Shown: positions 27,467 through 36,221, counted from the stretch's first letter. The stretch: DNA of 64,000 nucleotides from CAYNLK01 sp964398055 (GCA_964398055.1 CAYNLK010000024.1:38170-102169); one strand, 5' to 3'. The notes: generated from the sequence alone by a model not told the origin. Translations and numbers: made by a program.

Positions 27467-27766
27467 TTAACCTAATAGCCTGCTTTCAACTTCGCTGGGG
27501 GTAATGCCGACGACGATCACCATTTTTTCGGTCGAGTCCAGGCCGGCTGCGATCTCGATGTTAGCCTGATCAATCTCTAATTTTTGAGCCAAAAAGCGCA
27601 AGAGCGTCTCGTTGGCCAGCCCGCGGGTTGAGGGGGTTGCCAGCCGCACCTTCAGAGCATCGCCGTGCTTGCCGACCACCTCGTTTTTGGGTGAATTCGC
27701 CACCACGTGGACGGCAAAGGCCGCACCCTCTTCAGCCTTGGTAATTTTGAACTCTCGGTCTATCAT
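27467..27766 (-). CDS. yggU: DUF167 (YggU) family protein
   Basis: 99 residues matching the YggU/DUF167 fold: FAVHVVANSPKNEVVGKHGDALKVRLATPSTRG-type core (PKNEVVG...LKVRL..P...G.AN..LL.FLA). The family's role is unknown. It closes a five-gene minus-strand cluster with yggT, proC, yggS and pgeF, a gene order seen in many bacteria. The spacing to yggT is 30 nt. Confidence 0.88.
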   Translation of the reverse strand: MIDREFKITKAEEGAAFAVHVVANSPKNEVVGKHGDALKVRLATPSTRGLANETLLRFLAQKLEIDQANIEIAAGLDSTEKMVIVVGITPSEVESRLLG

Positions 27767-27796
27767 ACCCTATCCTCCTCTGGCTGGTAATGGCTT

Positions 27797-28075
27797 TTAG
27801 ATCAACAGAGAGATTAAGATTCTCCTGATAATATCTAACGCAAACAGGGCCACGATTGGACTTAGATCAATCATCCCCACCGTGGTGAAGCGGCGAATTG
27901 GTTCCAAAATAGGGTCCGTAATGGAGTAAAGCGCCCGGATCACCGGATTGTACGGGTCGATGCGGACGCCCGCCATAGGTAGCCATGATAGCAACACTCT
28001 AATCAGCACAGCCCACCAGAACAATTGAAATACCACGTTGATAATGGTTGCCAGAGCTATACCAAAATCACCCAT
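27797..28075 (-). CDS. yggT: YggT family membrane protein
   Basis: 92 residues with two membrane segments flanking the signature LLSWLPMAGVRIDPYNPV and ITDPILEPIRRF. YggT proteins are linked genetically to cell division, wall or osmotic functions in various lineages; the mechanism is not known. It overlaps the proC end by 8 nt, so translation is coupled. Confidence 0.9.
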   Translation of the reverse strand: MGDFGIALATIINVVFQLFWWAVLIRVLLSWLPMAGVRIDPYNPVIRALYSITDPILEPIRRFTTVGMIDLSPIVALFALDIIRRILISLLI

Positions 28076-28901
28076 CGTTGTCTAAGCCTCCCAGGTAACG
28101 GGATTTCTGATAGGCCGCCCAGATAGCTTTGGACAGCACGGTACGGAAGCCGCCTTTTTCCAGTTGGTACAGCGCCTCGGCCGAAGTACCGCCCGGAGAC
28201 GTAACCATGTTGCGCAGTTCCACCGGATGGCGCTGGCTCTCCCGGGCAAAGGCCACCGAACCCTCGATGGTCTGGTAGACCAGCTCCTGGGCCACCCGCC
28301 GCGAAAAACCCATATGCACCCCGGCGTCGATCATCGCCTCCATGAACAGGAACACATAGGCCGGCCCTGTCCCCGACAGGGCCGTAGCCATATCCAGCTC
28401 ATCCTCGTGATCCACGTAAATCTCTTGCCCCAGCGCCGCCAGAATTTCCCGGGCCTGGCCGCGCTGTGTCTCGGTGACCTCATCGGTGGCCGTCCAAACC
28501 GACATGCCTTTGCCCACCCGGGCCGGGGTATTGGGCATCACCCGGACTACCCGGTAGTGATGCAGCTTCTGGCTCATCTTGGTGATGGTGGCTCCGGCAA
28601 TAATCGATAAGACCAGGGCGCGGGCCGGAATGTAGCCCTGGAGTTCCTCGGCCACCTCGCTCAGACTTTGGGGCTTGATCGATAACACCACAATATCTCG
28701 GCCCTTGACCGCTTCCAGATTGTTCTGGGTGGTCTGAATGTGGTAACGCTGGGCCAGTTTCTCAAGCTGGCCAACGTAAGGGTCGCTGGCCATTATGTTT
28801 TCAGATTTGATCAACTCCTGTTTGGTAATCCCGGCAATCATCGCCGTGGCCATAGCCCCGCCCCCAATAAAGCAAATGGTTGCATCTTTTAATGTCGACA
28901 A
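28068..28901 (-). CDS. proC: Pyrroline-5-carboxylate reductase
   Basis: The last step of proline synthesis: NAD(P)H reduction of pyrroline-5-carboxylate. 277 residues. The N-terminal Rossmann loop is CFIGGGAMATAMIAG, with VLSIKPQ and RVMPNTPARVGKGM. The C-terminal ProC signature is ALSGTGPAYVFLFMEAMIDAGV, then VTSPGGTSAEAL. It is of normal length and lies 39 nt after yggS on the same strand. Confidence 0.95.
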   Translation of the reverse strand: MSTLKDATICFIGGGAMATAMIAGITKQELIKSENIMASDPYVGQLEKLAQRYHIQTTQNNLEAVKGRDIVVLSIKPQSLSEVAEELQGYIPARALVLSIIAGATITKMSQKLHHYRVVRVMPNTPARVGKGMSVWTATDEVTETQRGQAREILAALGQEIYVDHEDELDMATALSGTGPAYVFLFMEAMIDAGVHMGFSRRVAQELVYQTIEGSVAFARESQRHPVELRNMVTSPGGTSAEALYQLEKGGFRTVLSKAIWAAYQKSRYLGGLDNDG

Positions 28902-28940
28902 TGTTAGACTCCACCTTTTCAGGAAATGAAATCAGCTAAT

Positions 28941-29702
28941 CTAAATGGCTACTCGTTCTCCGAATAAAACCCGCCCCAGCCGCACAATTGTCGCCCCCTC
29001 TTCGATGGCCACTTCAAAATCGTCGGTCATACCCATCGACAGATGCTCCCAGTTGACCTGCGGCCGTTCGATCCGCAACTTCGCCCGCAACGCCGCCAGG
29101 CTCTTGAAAACCGGCCGGGTCTCCTCCGGATCGGCCACCAGCGGGGCCATCGTCATCAGCCCGCGAATGATGAGCTTATCCAGGGCGGCCATCTCGCTTA
29201 CGGCTTGTAAAAAAGCGTCCAACTGGGCCGGGTTAGACGACCAATGCTCCAGAGCAAAGCCATATTTGCTGGCCTCGCCAGAAACGTTACACTCCAACAA
29301 AACCTCGACCGGTGGATAGCCGTCCCGTTCAGCCAGCCGATTGATCCGCTCGGCCAGTTTCAAGCTGTCCACGGCTTCGATCACCTGGAATTGTTCCAGG
29401 GCTTGCCCGACCTGCCGGCTTTGTAAGTGACCGATCAGATGCCAGGTTGGCCGGTCAACCGCCTCAACCGGGCCGGCGCTGGCCAGCCAGGCTGCCAACC
29501 CGGCTACTTTTTCCCCGCCTTCGGCCACCCGATTCTCGCCAAAATGGCGCAACCCGGCCCGGTAAGCGGCGACGACCGTCTCCAGCGAATGGGTTTTGGT
29601 GACCGCCACCAGCGTAATCTCCTCGCGCCTGCGCCCGGCTCGAGTCGCGGCGGCTTGCATCCGCTCGTGAACGGCGGCGATATTGGCCGCCAGGTTGTTC
29701 AT
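28941..29702 (-). CDS. yggS: PLP homeostasis protein YggS
   Basis: 253 residues, the YBL036C/YggS family: a monomeric alanine-racemase-like barrel that binds pyridoxal phosphate and buffers it. Visible blocks: ITLVAVTKTHSLE (the PLP Lys), FGENRVAEGGEK, WHLIGHLQSRQV, LLECNVSGEASKYGF, RGLMTMAPL, LSMGMTDDFEVAIEEGATIVRLG. It has a small insertion around residues 75-85 (WLASAGPVEAVDRP). It starts 5 nt after pgeF and is coupled to it. Confidence 0.94.
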   Translation of the reverse strand: MNNLAANIAAVHERMQAAATRAGRRREEITLVAVTKTHSLETVVAAYRAGLRHFGENRVAEGGEKVAGLAAWLASAGPVEAVDRPTWHLIGHLQSRQVGQALEQFQVIEAVDSLKLAERINRLAERDGYPPVEVLLECNVSGEASKYGFALEHWSSNPAQLDAFLQAVSEMAALDKLIIRGLMTMAPLVADPEETRPVFKSLAALRAKLRIERPQVNWEHLSMGMTDDFEVAIEEGATIVRLGRVLFGERVAI

Positions 29703-29707
29703 AGCCT

Positions 29708-30562
29708 CTATTCCTCAAGTCCGATGATCACCCCAAAACGACCGGTGCGGCCCTGCTCCGCCCGGTGGGAAAAGAACAGGTCGGTCCGGCAGGCCGTACA
29801 GAGTTTGGATTGGATGATCTGAGTTACGCCGCCGGCGGCCAACTGGCGTCGATTGGCCTCCCACAGGTCAAAATGAGCTTGCCTGCTCCGGCCATTCCGG
29901 CCCGGCCGGCTGAACAGAGTATCAACCTCGCTGAAGGCCTGCGCCGCCGCCTGCCTGACCTCCGGGCCAACCTCGTAGCAGCACGGGCCGATGGCCGGGC
30001 CGATTACGGCAATCATATTTTCAGCGGCGCAGCCTAGCCGGCTGACCATCGCCTCAACTATGCTCCCGGCGATGTTCTTCATCGTCCCCCGCCAGCCGGC
30101 GTGGGCCAGGCCAATCGCCCGCCGGGCCGGGTCGAACAAAATCAGCGGGGTACAGTCGCCAAAGCGCATGGCCAGATAAATGGCCGGGTCGGCCGTAATT
30201 AGCCCATCGCCATAGCCCATCACCCGCTGGCGGTTGCGCCGGTTGACGCTGAGGATATCGGCGCTGTGAGTCAGGTGGCAGGAAACGGTTTGAGCCGGGC
30301 TGGTTCCAAGCACCCGGCAAGCTCGGGCCAGGTTTTGGGCTACCGCCTGGGGCGCATCCCCCACCGACGGTCCCAGATTGAGACTGGCAAAGGGGGACTG
30401 GCTGACGCCGCCATGGCGAGTAAAGATGGCATGTTTTAACTCAGGGTAGGCGTCAAATGCCCGAATTCGGTAGTAGATCAGGTCATCCGCCGGCCCATTC
30501 TCATCGGTTGTTGGGGCAATCGTGACCGGATAGACGCCATTAAGGGCGGCCTGGCTCATCAT
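29708..30562 (-). CDS. pgeF: PgeF/YfiH family purine nucleoside phosphorylase (multicopper oxidase fold)
   Basis: 284 residues. YfiH-family enzymes (animal FAMIN) act on purine nucleosides and, in peptidoglycan biology, edit mis-incorporated L-Ser; earlier they were called polyphenol oxidases. Metal ligands are visible in FTRHGGVSQSPFASLNLG, HLTHSAD, RFGDCTPLIL and GLAHAGWRGTMKNI, plus GPCCYEVGPEV. It is the first gene of the cluster. Its promoter ends only 6 nt before the ATG, so the mRNA is probably leaderless. Confidence 0.9.
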   Translation of the reverse strand: MMSQAALNGVYPVTIAPTTDENGPADDLIYYRIRAFDAYPELKHAIFTRHGGVSQSPFASLNLGPSVGDAPQAVAQNLARACRVLGTSPAQTVSCHLTHSADILSVNRRNRQRVMGYGDGLITADPAIYLAMRFGDCTPLILFDPARRAIGLAHAGWRGTMKNIAGSIVEAMVSRLGCAAENMIAVIGPAIGPCCYEVGPEVRQAAAQAFSEVDTLFSRPGRNGRSRQAHFDLWEANRRQLAAGGVTQIIQSKLCTACRTDLFFSHRAEQGRTGRFGVIIGLEE

Positions 30563-30568
30563 AGTGGG

Positions 30569-30597
30569 AGTTTATCACATTCGCCAAGTTATGTCAA
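30569..30597 (-). promoter_or_regulatory. Promoter of the pgeF-yggS-proC-yggT-yggU cluster (leaderless type)
   Basis: Minus-strand TTGACA (30592-30597), 17 bp, TAAACT (30569-30574). The ATG begins at 30562, seven bases past the -10 box, which is where transcription should start. No Shine-Dalgarno is present. Confidence 0.65.
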
Positions 30598-30635
30598 AGG
30601 CTATTTTTACCCGCCAGGTAAATGTTCAGTCTGCC

Positions 30636-30717
30636 AGGTGACTGGCACTTGAATCAGGAAATGAGGCTTGATTTTCCATAGCAACGTACTTGATTGAAGT
30701 TAAAGTGCCGGTCACCT
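30636..30717. repeat. Inverted repeat AGGTGACTGGCACTT / AAGTGCCGGTCACCT
   Basis: The arms 30636-30650 and 30703-30717 match at 14 of 15 positions, the mismatch allowing a G-U pair; the loop is 52 nt. Nearly the same arm sequence (AAGCGCCGGTCACTT) forms the hairpin after the second pilin gene, so this is a repeated intergenic element. Confidence 0.7.
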
Positions 30718-30750
30718 GAGTAGTTACCCGCCCAGCTTGTTGTTGAATGA

Positions 30751-30771
30751 GCCTCTGTTTGAGGCTTTTTT
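30751..30771 (+). terminator. Orphan plus-strand terminator
   Basis: GCCTC-TGTTT-GAGGC followed by T6. It points in the plus direction although the flanking genes (sthA and pgeF) are both minus strand, so no annotated gene uses it. It may end a small RNA that includes the inverted repeat at 30636-30717. Confidence 0.5.
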
Positions 30772-30778
30772 GCATAAC

Positions 30779-32170
30779 TTAATTTTGGTCAACTGATCTC
30801 AATGCCCGGACCCGATTCAGCCCATTGAGCGCAGCCACCCGGTAGGCCTCGGCCATAGTAGGGTAGTTGAAGGTGGTATTGATGAAGTACATCAGGCTAT
30901 TGGCCGGGCTTTTTTGAGCCAGGATCGCCTGGCCAATGTGGATAATCTCTGAGGCTTGCGAGCCGAAACAATGAACGCCTAAAATTTCCAGAGTCTCCCG
31001 GTGGAAAAGAAGCTTGAGCATCCCGGTGGTGCGACCGGCGATTTGGGCTCGAGCCAAGTTTCGGAACAAAGAATGGCCTACCTCATAAGGGACTCGGCTG
31101 GCCGTTAGCTCCTGTTCCGTCAAGCCAACCGAACTGATTTCCGGAATGGTATAGATGCCGGTGGGGATGTATTTGACCAGGTGGTCTTCACAGGTGCCAA
31201 AAACCAGGTGAGTGGCAGCAAAGCGACCCTGGTCGTAAGCGGCGCTGGCCAGGCTGGGGTAGCCGACCACGTCACCAACGGCATAGATGTGGGGTAGGGT
31301 CGATTGGTAACAGTCGTTGACCTTGATGTTGCGCCGGCTGTCCAGTTGCAGCCCTATTTCCTCCAGGCCCATATGGTCGGTATTCCCGGTTCGACCCTGG
31401 GCCCAGAGCAGCACATCGGTGCGAATTTGCTTGTTGGATTTTAGATAAACTGTTACGCCGGTGGCGTCTGCTTCGACCTTTTCATATTCTTCGTTGTGCC
31501 GAATCAGGACTCCATTTTCACGGAGGTGGTAACTCAGGGCGTCAATAATTTCATCATCCAGAAAAGAAAGCAGCCGGTCGCGGGTATTGATCAGATTGAC
31601 TTTGAGCCGTAACCCGCGAAAAATCGAGGCGTATTCGCAGCCGATGACGCCCGCGCCATAGATGGTGATCGAACGGGGGTTCGCGTACAGTGATAACACT
31701 GTGTCGCTGTCAACGATCAGGGGGTGAGTAAAGTCCACATCCGCTGGATGGTACGGCCTGGCCCCAACGGCGATCACAAATGCGTCGGCGCTATAGCGTC
31801 GGGGCAAATTGTCGGGCCGGCTGACTTCAATCGTGTACGGGTCAATAAAAGCAGCCCGGCCATGCAATATATCGATCCGATTCCGGTCATAAAAACTTCG
31901 CCGCATTGTCACTTGCTGGTTGATGATCGGCGCGGCCAAATTTAGCAGGGTTGGTAGGGTGGCAGCCTCATAATTCCCCGTGTCGATCAACTGTTGAATA
32001 CCCTGTCGCAGGGCTTTACTGGGGATGGTGGTCCGGTGAGTGCAATTCCCCCCGACCATGGGATATTGTTCCACTATGGCGACCTGCTTGCCCTCTTTGG
32101 CTGCTTTCATCGCCGCCCCTTCCCCGCCGGGACCGCTGCCTATAACAATGACATCATATTTTATGTTCAT
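30779..32170 (-). CDS. sthA: Soluble pyridine nucleotide transhydrogenase-type flavoprotein
   Basis: 463 residues of the pyridine nucleotide-disulfide oxidoreductase fold: FAD loop VIGSGPGGEGAAM, NAD(P) loop IYGAGVIGCEYASIF, second FAD block HIYAVGDVVGYP and the dimerisation domain. At the usual redox-active site it reads GGNCTHRTTIPSKALR: only one Cys of the CxxxxC pair is present, the hallmark of SthA, which moves hydride between NADPH and NAD+. It stands alone on the minus strand, divergent from the aminotransferase gene. Confidence 0.9.
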   Translation of the reverse strand: MNIKYDVIVIGSGPGGEGAAMKAAKEGKQVAIVEQYPMVGGNCTHRTTIPSKALRQGIQQLIDTGNYEAATLPTLLNLAAPIINQQVTMRRSFYDRNRIDILHGRAAFIDPYTIEVSRPDNLPRRYSADAFVIAVGARPYHPADVDFTHPLIVDSDTVLSLYANPRSITIYGAGVIGCEYASIFRGLRLKVNLINTRDRLLSFLDDEIIDALSYHLRENGVLIRHNEEYEKVEADATGVTVYLKSNKQIRTDVLLWAQGRTGNTDHMGLEEIGLQLDSRRNIKVNDCYQSTLPHIYAVGDVVGYPSLASAAYDQGRFAATHLVFGTCEDHLVKYIPTGIYTIPEISSVGLTEQELTASRVPYEVGHSLFRNLARAQIAGRTTGMLKLLFHRETLEILGVHCFGSQASEIIHIGQAILAQKSPANSLMYFINTTFNYPTMAEAYRVAALNGLNRVRALRSVDQN

Positions 32171-32342
32171 ATATCCCTGACGCCGCCTGATTTAACTTGA
32201 GTTATCATTATACCAAACCGAACAACATGGCACAATCCAGAGCCACCCGGCAATTTTGATTTCCGCCTCAACCGGCTTTAGAATGTCTTTTCTAATCAAA
32301 TCCGATCACTTTTAGTTAGCCTGACACCTGAAGGAGCAGACC

Positions 32343-33764
32343 ATGACAGTTTACCATGAGTTAAATGGCTATGTTTTTTACCGCCGCATTGCCCACGCTC
32401 GCCCAATGATTTCGCATAGTGAGGGGATTTATCTCTATGATACCGACGGCAAGCGTTATATTGACGCGTCCGGTGGGCCGGTATTGGTCAATGTAGGCCA
32501 CGGGGTCAAAGAGGTGGTCCAGGCGATGGCCGAGCAGGCCCAGGCGGTAGCCTATATCCACGCGACCATGTTTACCAGCCAGGCGCTGGAGGAGTACAGC
32601 ACCGCTCTGGCCGAGGTGACGCCGCTGGATAATCCCCGTTTCTTTTACCTGGGCAGCGGCTCCGAGGCCGTGGAAACAGCTATAAAATTCGCCCGGCAGC
32701 TCCAGGTCGACCGGGGCCAGGCCGGCCGTTATCAAATCATTGCCCGCTGGCAGAGCTATCACGGTACCACCCTGGGTTCGCTGGCTGTTAGCGGCCGGCC
32801 GGGGATGCGTCACCTCTACGAGCCGATGATGCCGCCGATGCCCCACATTCCGCCGGTCTATTGCTATCGCTGCCCATTTCAATTGACCTACCCGGCCTGC
32901 GAGCTGCGCTGCGCCCACGCTCTCGATGAGGCTATCAAACTCAACGGGAAAGATACCATTGCCGCCTTCATTGCCGAGCCGATCAGCGGGGCGACTCTGG
33001 CCGCGGCCGTGCCGCCGCCGGAATATTGGCCGCTGATCCGCCAGATCTGCGATCATTACCAGATTTTGCTGATTGCCGACGAGGTGATGACCGGTTTTGG
33101 CCGGGCCGGCGATTGGTTTGCCATCCAGAGTTGGGGGGTGNNNNNNNNNNTTGGGTTTTTCGACTGGGTTTTTTACGGGTTTGGGCCGGGCGGGGGTTTG
33201 TTTGGCAAACATATTTTGGGGGGGGATCCGGGTTTTTTAACCATGGCCAAGGGGGCCGGGGGCGGCTATGTGCCCCTGTCGATTACCGCGGTCAAAACGG
33301 CGGATGTCCAGACGATCCGCGCCGGCCACGGCGACTTCAATCACGGCGGCACCTTCTCCCATCACCCGGTGGCAATGGCGGCCGGCCTGGCGGTGCTGCG
33401 TTACCTCCGGCAGCACAATCTGGTCGATGCAGCCCGGCTTCAGGGGGAGAAGTTGGCTCAAAAACTGCGCGCCGCCTTGGGTCACCATCCTCACGTGGGT
33501 GATATTCGCGGTCGAGGTTTGATGTGGGGGCTGGAGTTTGTGGTCGACCGTCAGACCAAAGAACCGTTCCCGGCCAAGCGCGGTCTGGCCAAAAAATTGG
33601 GCGACGCCGCTTTTGAACGGGGCCTGATTATTTATCCCGTCAGCGGTAACGTCGACGGCATTCAGGGCGACCAGGTGATGGTAGCCCCGCCGTTCATCGT
33701 CACCGATGAACAACTCGATGAGATTGTGGGGTTGTTAGTTGAGTCAGTTTGTGCAGTGCTATGA
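32343..33764 (+). CDS. Class III PLP-dependent aminotransferase (contains assembly gap)
   Basis: An omega-amino acid transaminase-type enzyme. PLP-site features are present: GSGSEAVETAIKFAR, YHGTTLGSLAVSG, the Asp of IADEVMTGFGRAG and the catalytic Lys of TMAKGAGGGYVPL. GGAG sits before the ATG. Between WGV (ends 33140) and the Lys loop the gene has 10 N and about 75 bases that look like an error-rich second copy of 33066-33140, so roughly 28 residues there are not real. The substrate cannot be told; the CYRCPFQLTYPACELRC segment is an unusual Cys cluster. Confidence 0.85.
   Translation: MTVYHELNGYVFYRRIAHARPMISHSEGIYLYDTDGKRYIDASGGPVLVNVGHGVKEVVQAMAEQAQAVAYIHATMFTSQALEEYSTALAEVTPLDNPRFFYLGSGSEAVETAIKFARQLQVDRGQAGRYQIIARWQSYHGTTLGSLAVSGRPGMRHLYEPMMPPMPHIPPVYCYRCPFQLTYPACELRCAHALDEAIKLNGKDTIAAFIAEPISGATLAAAVPPPEYWPLIRQICDHYQILLIADEVMTGFGRAGDWFAIQSWGVXXXXGFFDWVFYGFGPGGGLFGKHILGGDPGFLTMAKGAGGGYVPLSITAVKTADVQTIRAGHGDFNHGGTFSHHPVAMAAGLAVLRYLRQHNLVDAARLQGEKLAQKLRAALGHHPHVGDIRGRGLMWGLEFVVDRQTKEPFPAKRGLAKKLGDAAFERGLIIYPVSGNVDGIQGDQVMVAPPFIVTDEQLDEIVGLLVESVCAVL
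33141..33225. other. Mis-joined contig ends (10 N plus degraded duplicate)
   Basis: 33141-33150 are N. Bases 33151-33225 align at offset 85 with 33066-33140: for example the duplicate TTG...CGAC..GGT...AC.GGTTT.GGCC pattern, ending in TTGGGGGGGG against TTGGGGGGTG. The differences are mostly to T and G, as in poor read ends. Removal of 85 bases also shifts the frame by one, so further indel errors are present. Confidence 0.85.
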
Positions 33765-33766
33765 GG

Positions 33767-34003
33767 TTAATCTTGAATGGTCTCAAGCATCTGCTGGTAC
33801 TCTGCGCCGGTCAATTCACCGCGGGCGTACCGTTCCTTTAGAATCTCTACGGCCGAATCTGGCGCATGATCGGGCGGGTCTGATTCTTTGACCGCGGGAA
33901 AGAGCAGGCTGACTAACCAGATGGCCAGCAAAATCAGGACGCCCCAAAATAACAACATCCAAATCAGCCCAAAGCCACCCATACCTAAACCAAAGCCCAT
34001 CAT
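33767..34003 (-). CDS. SHOCT-domain small membrane protein
   Basis: 78 residues: a Gly/Met-rich start (MMGFGLGMGGFG), one membrane helix (about 13-37) and a C-terminal SHOCT motif (AVEILKERYARGELTGAEYQQML). SHOCT motifs are short oligomerisation modules found at protein ends. Such Met-rich SHOCT proteins are often found beside heavy-metal genes. It is downstream of, and on the same strand as, the two-component system. Confidence 0.85.
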   Translation of the reverse strand: MMGFGLGMGGFGLIWMLLFWGVLILLAIWLVSLLFPAVKESDPPDHAPDSAVEILKERYARGELTGAEYQQMLETIQD

Positions 34004-34114
34004 CGCTAAAATCCTCCCTGTCTGGCGTCTCGTTAAACCCAGTATAGGAGATTTGTTTGAAGCTATAACAAAGGTTGGATGAAGATTGGGTAAAGAATTT
34101 GGCAGATCAGGCGC

Positions 34115-35320
34115 TCAAGAGTGAATTTGGGCCAGTGGTAAGGTAAAACTGAAGGTGCTGCCCCGCCCCTCACCGGCGCTCTGGACCCAGATGTGGCCGC
34201 CGTGGGCTTCGACCAGATGCCTGGTAATGGTCAGGCCAATGCCGCTGCCGCCGCCGGCCCGGCTGCGCGACTTATCGACCCGGTAGAAGCGGGTAAACAG
34301 GTGGGGCAGATGCGCCGGGGCCAGGCCGATGCCGGTATCCCGAATTGTCACCAGCAGTTGAGTCTCACTTTTCAGGTCTGCTGCTGGAATTGGGCAGGAG
34401 AGCGGAGGCGTTTCGGCCGCAATGGTAACTGCGCCGCCGCTGGGGGTGTATTGTAAGGCGTTACCGACCAGGTTGAGTAGAATCTGGCTAACCCGGTCTT
34501 CATCGGCCAGTACGGCCGGTAAATTGGCCGGCAGCTTCAACTCGAGAGTCACACCTTTCTCTTCGAATTGAGGGCAGAGGCGATTGGTGACCTGCTTGAT
34601 GAGCGTTGCTACGGCCAGGGGACGGCGGTTTAGCTCAAAAGCCCCGGCTTCCACCCGGCTTAGCTCCTGCAGATCATTGACCAAACGTTGCAGCCGATCC
34701 GCCTCCTGGTAGACCTGCTGGTAGATATCCGCCTCGGCCGGCAGCACCCCATCGATTAGCCCTTCCATATAACCTTTGATACTTGACAGGGGGGTGCGGA
34801 GTTCGTGGGCCACATTGGCAATCAGTTCACGGCGGATGGCTTCGGTTTGTTCCAGGGTGGCGGCCATCTGGTTGAAACTCCGGGCCAGTTGCCCCAATTC
34901 GTCCTCGCTGGCTGCTTCAACCCGCTCCCGGTAATGGCCGTTGGCAATGTGGCGGCTGGCCTGCATCAACTGGCGGATGGGGGTTACCACCCGCCGGGAG
35001 ACAAAGATACCCACAATAATCGCCGCGGCCAGAGCCGTGCCGCTGGCCCACCACAGCGCTTCGGTTAGAGCCGCCCGGAAATTGGCAAAGAGGGTGTCTT
35101 CCAGCAGTTGCATGCCCATGCCCGGCCTCATCTCCCCCCCCATCATCATGCCGCGCATCCCCATCATATGCCGGTCAAAGGCGGTGGGGGCAATCGACTC
35201 GGCGGCCATAGCAAAAGTAGCCAGACCGACAGAAATGACAATCACGTAGGAGGCCAGCAGCTTCCAGACCAGCCGGGTTCTTGAAATTCCGGCCTTCAAC
35301 TGATTGAAGTACGACTTCAC
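34115..35320 (-). CDS. Sensor histidine kinase with Met-rich extracytoplasmic loop
   Basis: 401 residues: TM1 (about 19-40), a short external loop (41-85), TM2 (about 88-108), HAMP (109-161), HisKA with phospho-accepting His172 in ANVAHELRTPLSSIKG, and HATPase with N box LVNDLQ and LLNLVGNALQYTP, G boxes DTGIGL and GGGSGIGL. The loop carries nine Met and one His in residues 51-70, a pattern typical of Cu(I)/Ag(I) ligation. With copA and csoR close by, copper sensing is a reasonable inference. It overlaps the regulator gene by 4 nt. Confidence 0.9.
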   Translation of the reverse strand: MKSYFNQLKAGISRTRLVWKLLASYVIVISVGLATFAMAAESIAPTAFDRHMMGMRGMMMGGEMRPGMGMQLLEDTLFANFRAALTEALWWASGTALAAAIIVGIFVSRRVVTPIRQLMQASRHIANGHYRERVEAASEDELGQLARSFNQMAATLEQTEAIRRELIANVAHELRTPLSSIKGYMEGLIDGVLPAEADIYQQVYQEADRLQRLVNDLQELSRVEAGAFELNRRPLAVATLIKQVTNRLCPQFEEKGVTLELKLPANLPAVLADEDRVSQILLNLVGNALQYTPSGGAVTIAAETPPLSCPIPAADLKSETQLLVTIRDTGIGLAPAHLPHLFTRFYRVDKSRSRAGGGSGIGLTITRHLVEAHGGHIWVQSAGEGRGSTFSFTLPLAQIHS

Positions 35321-36015
35321 GGCGACGTATCCTCAAAGCGGTAGCCAACCCCGCGCACGGTCACAATCAATTCCGGCTCAGCCGGATTCGTTTCTATTTT
35401 CTTGCGAATGTGGCCCAGATGGACATCCACCACCCGCTCTTCGCCGTAGAAGTCGTGACCCCAGACCCGTTCCAGCAACTGCTCCCGGCTCAAAACCCGG
35501 CCCGGATGTTCGGCCAGGGCGTGCAGCAGGTCAAATTCGATAGTGGTCAGTTCGACTTCCTCGTCGTCTTTCCACACCCGCCGGGCGTCGACGTCGATTC
35601 GCAACTGCTCAAAAGTCAAGATGTTGCCATCGGACGGTCTATTCGCCTGGCTGTAACGGCGCAGCGCCGCTTTGATGCGGGCCACTAACTCACGCGGACT
35701 GAAAGGTTTGGTCAGATAATCGTCTGCGCCCAGGGATAGGCCCACCACCTTGTCCGTTTCCTCTGATTTGGCGGTGAGCATAATCACGTACACATTCGAG
35801 TTACGCCGGAGTTCTTGCAGCAGCTCCAGGCCATCCAATCCCGGCAGCATAATATCGAGCACGATCAGTTCAGGCTGGAGCGTTTGGGCAAGTTTCAACC
35901 CGGCTAAACCATCGCGGGCGGTCTGGACCGTGTAACCTTCAGCTTCCAGGTAAGCCCTGACCAGGTTGAGGATATTTGGTTCATCGTCGATGACCAAAAT
36001 AGTGGCTTTTTTCAT
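35317..36015 (-). CDS. OmpR-family response regulator
   Basis: 232 residues. The receiver domain is complete (acidic pair DD at 10-11, phospho-Asp54 in IVLDIMLPG, Lys of TKPFSP) with a PhoB-type winged helix (LTTIEFDLLHALAEHPG, then VVDVHLGHIRKKIE and VRGVGYRFE). It is the partner of the kinase that follows; the stop and start overlap by 4 nt. The upstream Cys-rich gene overlaps its start by one base, so three or four genes form one operon. Confidence 0.93.
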   Translation of the reverse strand: MKKATILVIDDEPNILNLVRAYLEAEGYTVQTARDGLAGLKLAQTLQPELIVLDIMLPGLDGLELLQELRRNSNVYVIMLTAKSEETDKVVGLSLGADDYLTKPFSPRELVARIKAALRRYSQANRPSDGNILTFEQLRIDVDARRVWKDDEEVELTTIEFDLLHALAEHPGRVLSREQLLERVWGHDFYGEERVVDVHLGHIRKKIETNPAEPELIVTVRGVGYRFEDTSP

Positions 36016-36221
36016 TACGATTGGCGTCGCTCAAGCTGGATAGGAGGGCAGGGCACGTCCCCATAGGAGCAGAAGACACAACAGTCACCGGGTTGGGGTT
36101 TGAGCCAGGTGCGGCAGTTGGGACATTCATAAAAAAATTGACAGGCGTCTAGCGGCATCTCCACGGTTTGGGCATAGCCGCACGCCGGGCAGGTTAGCTT
36201 TGTTTGAGTGATAAACTCCAT
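36015..36221 (-). CDS. Cys-rich small protein (GDCCVFCSYG family)
   Basis: 68 residues from ATG 36221 (a longer frame to 36293 adds a less plausible N-terminus). It has CPACGY, CPNC and the block GDCCVFCSYGDVPCPPIQ near the C-terminus. This last block is found in small proteins next to heavy-metal transport genes in many bacteria; the function is unknown, and zinc-ribbon-like metal binding is likely. It leads the operon with the two-component system, overlapping its start by one base (TAATG). Confidence 0.72.
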   Translation of the reverse strand: MEFITQTKLTCPACGYAQTVEMPLDACQFFYECPNCRTWLKPQPGDCCVFCSYGDVPCPPIQLERRQS

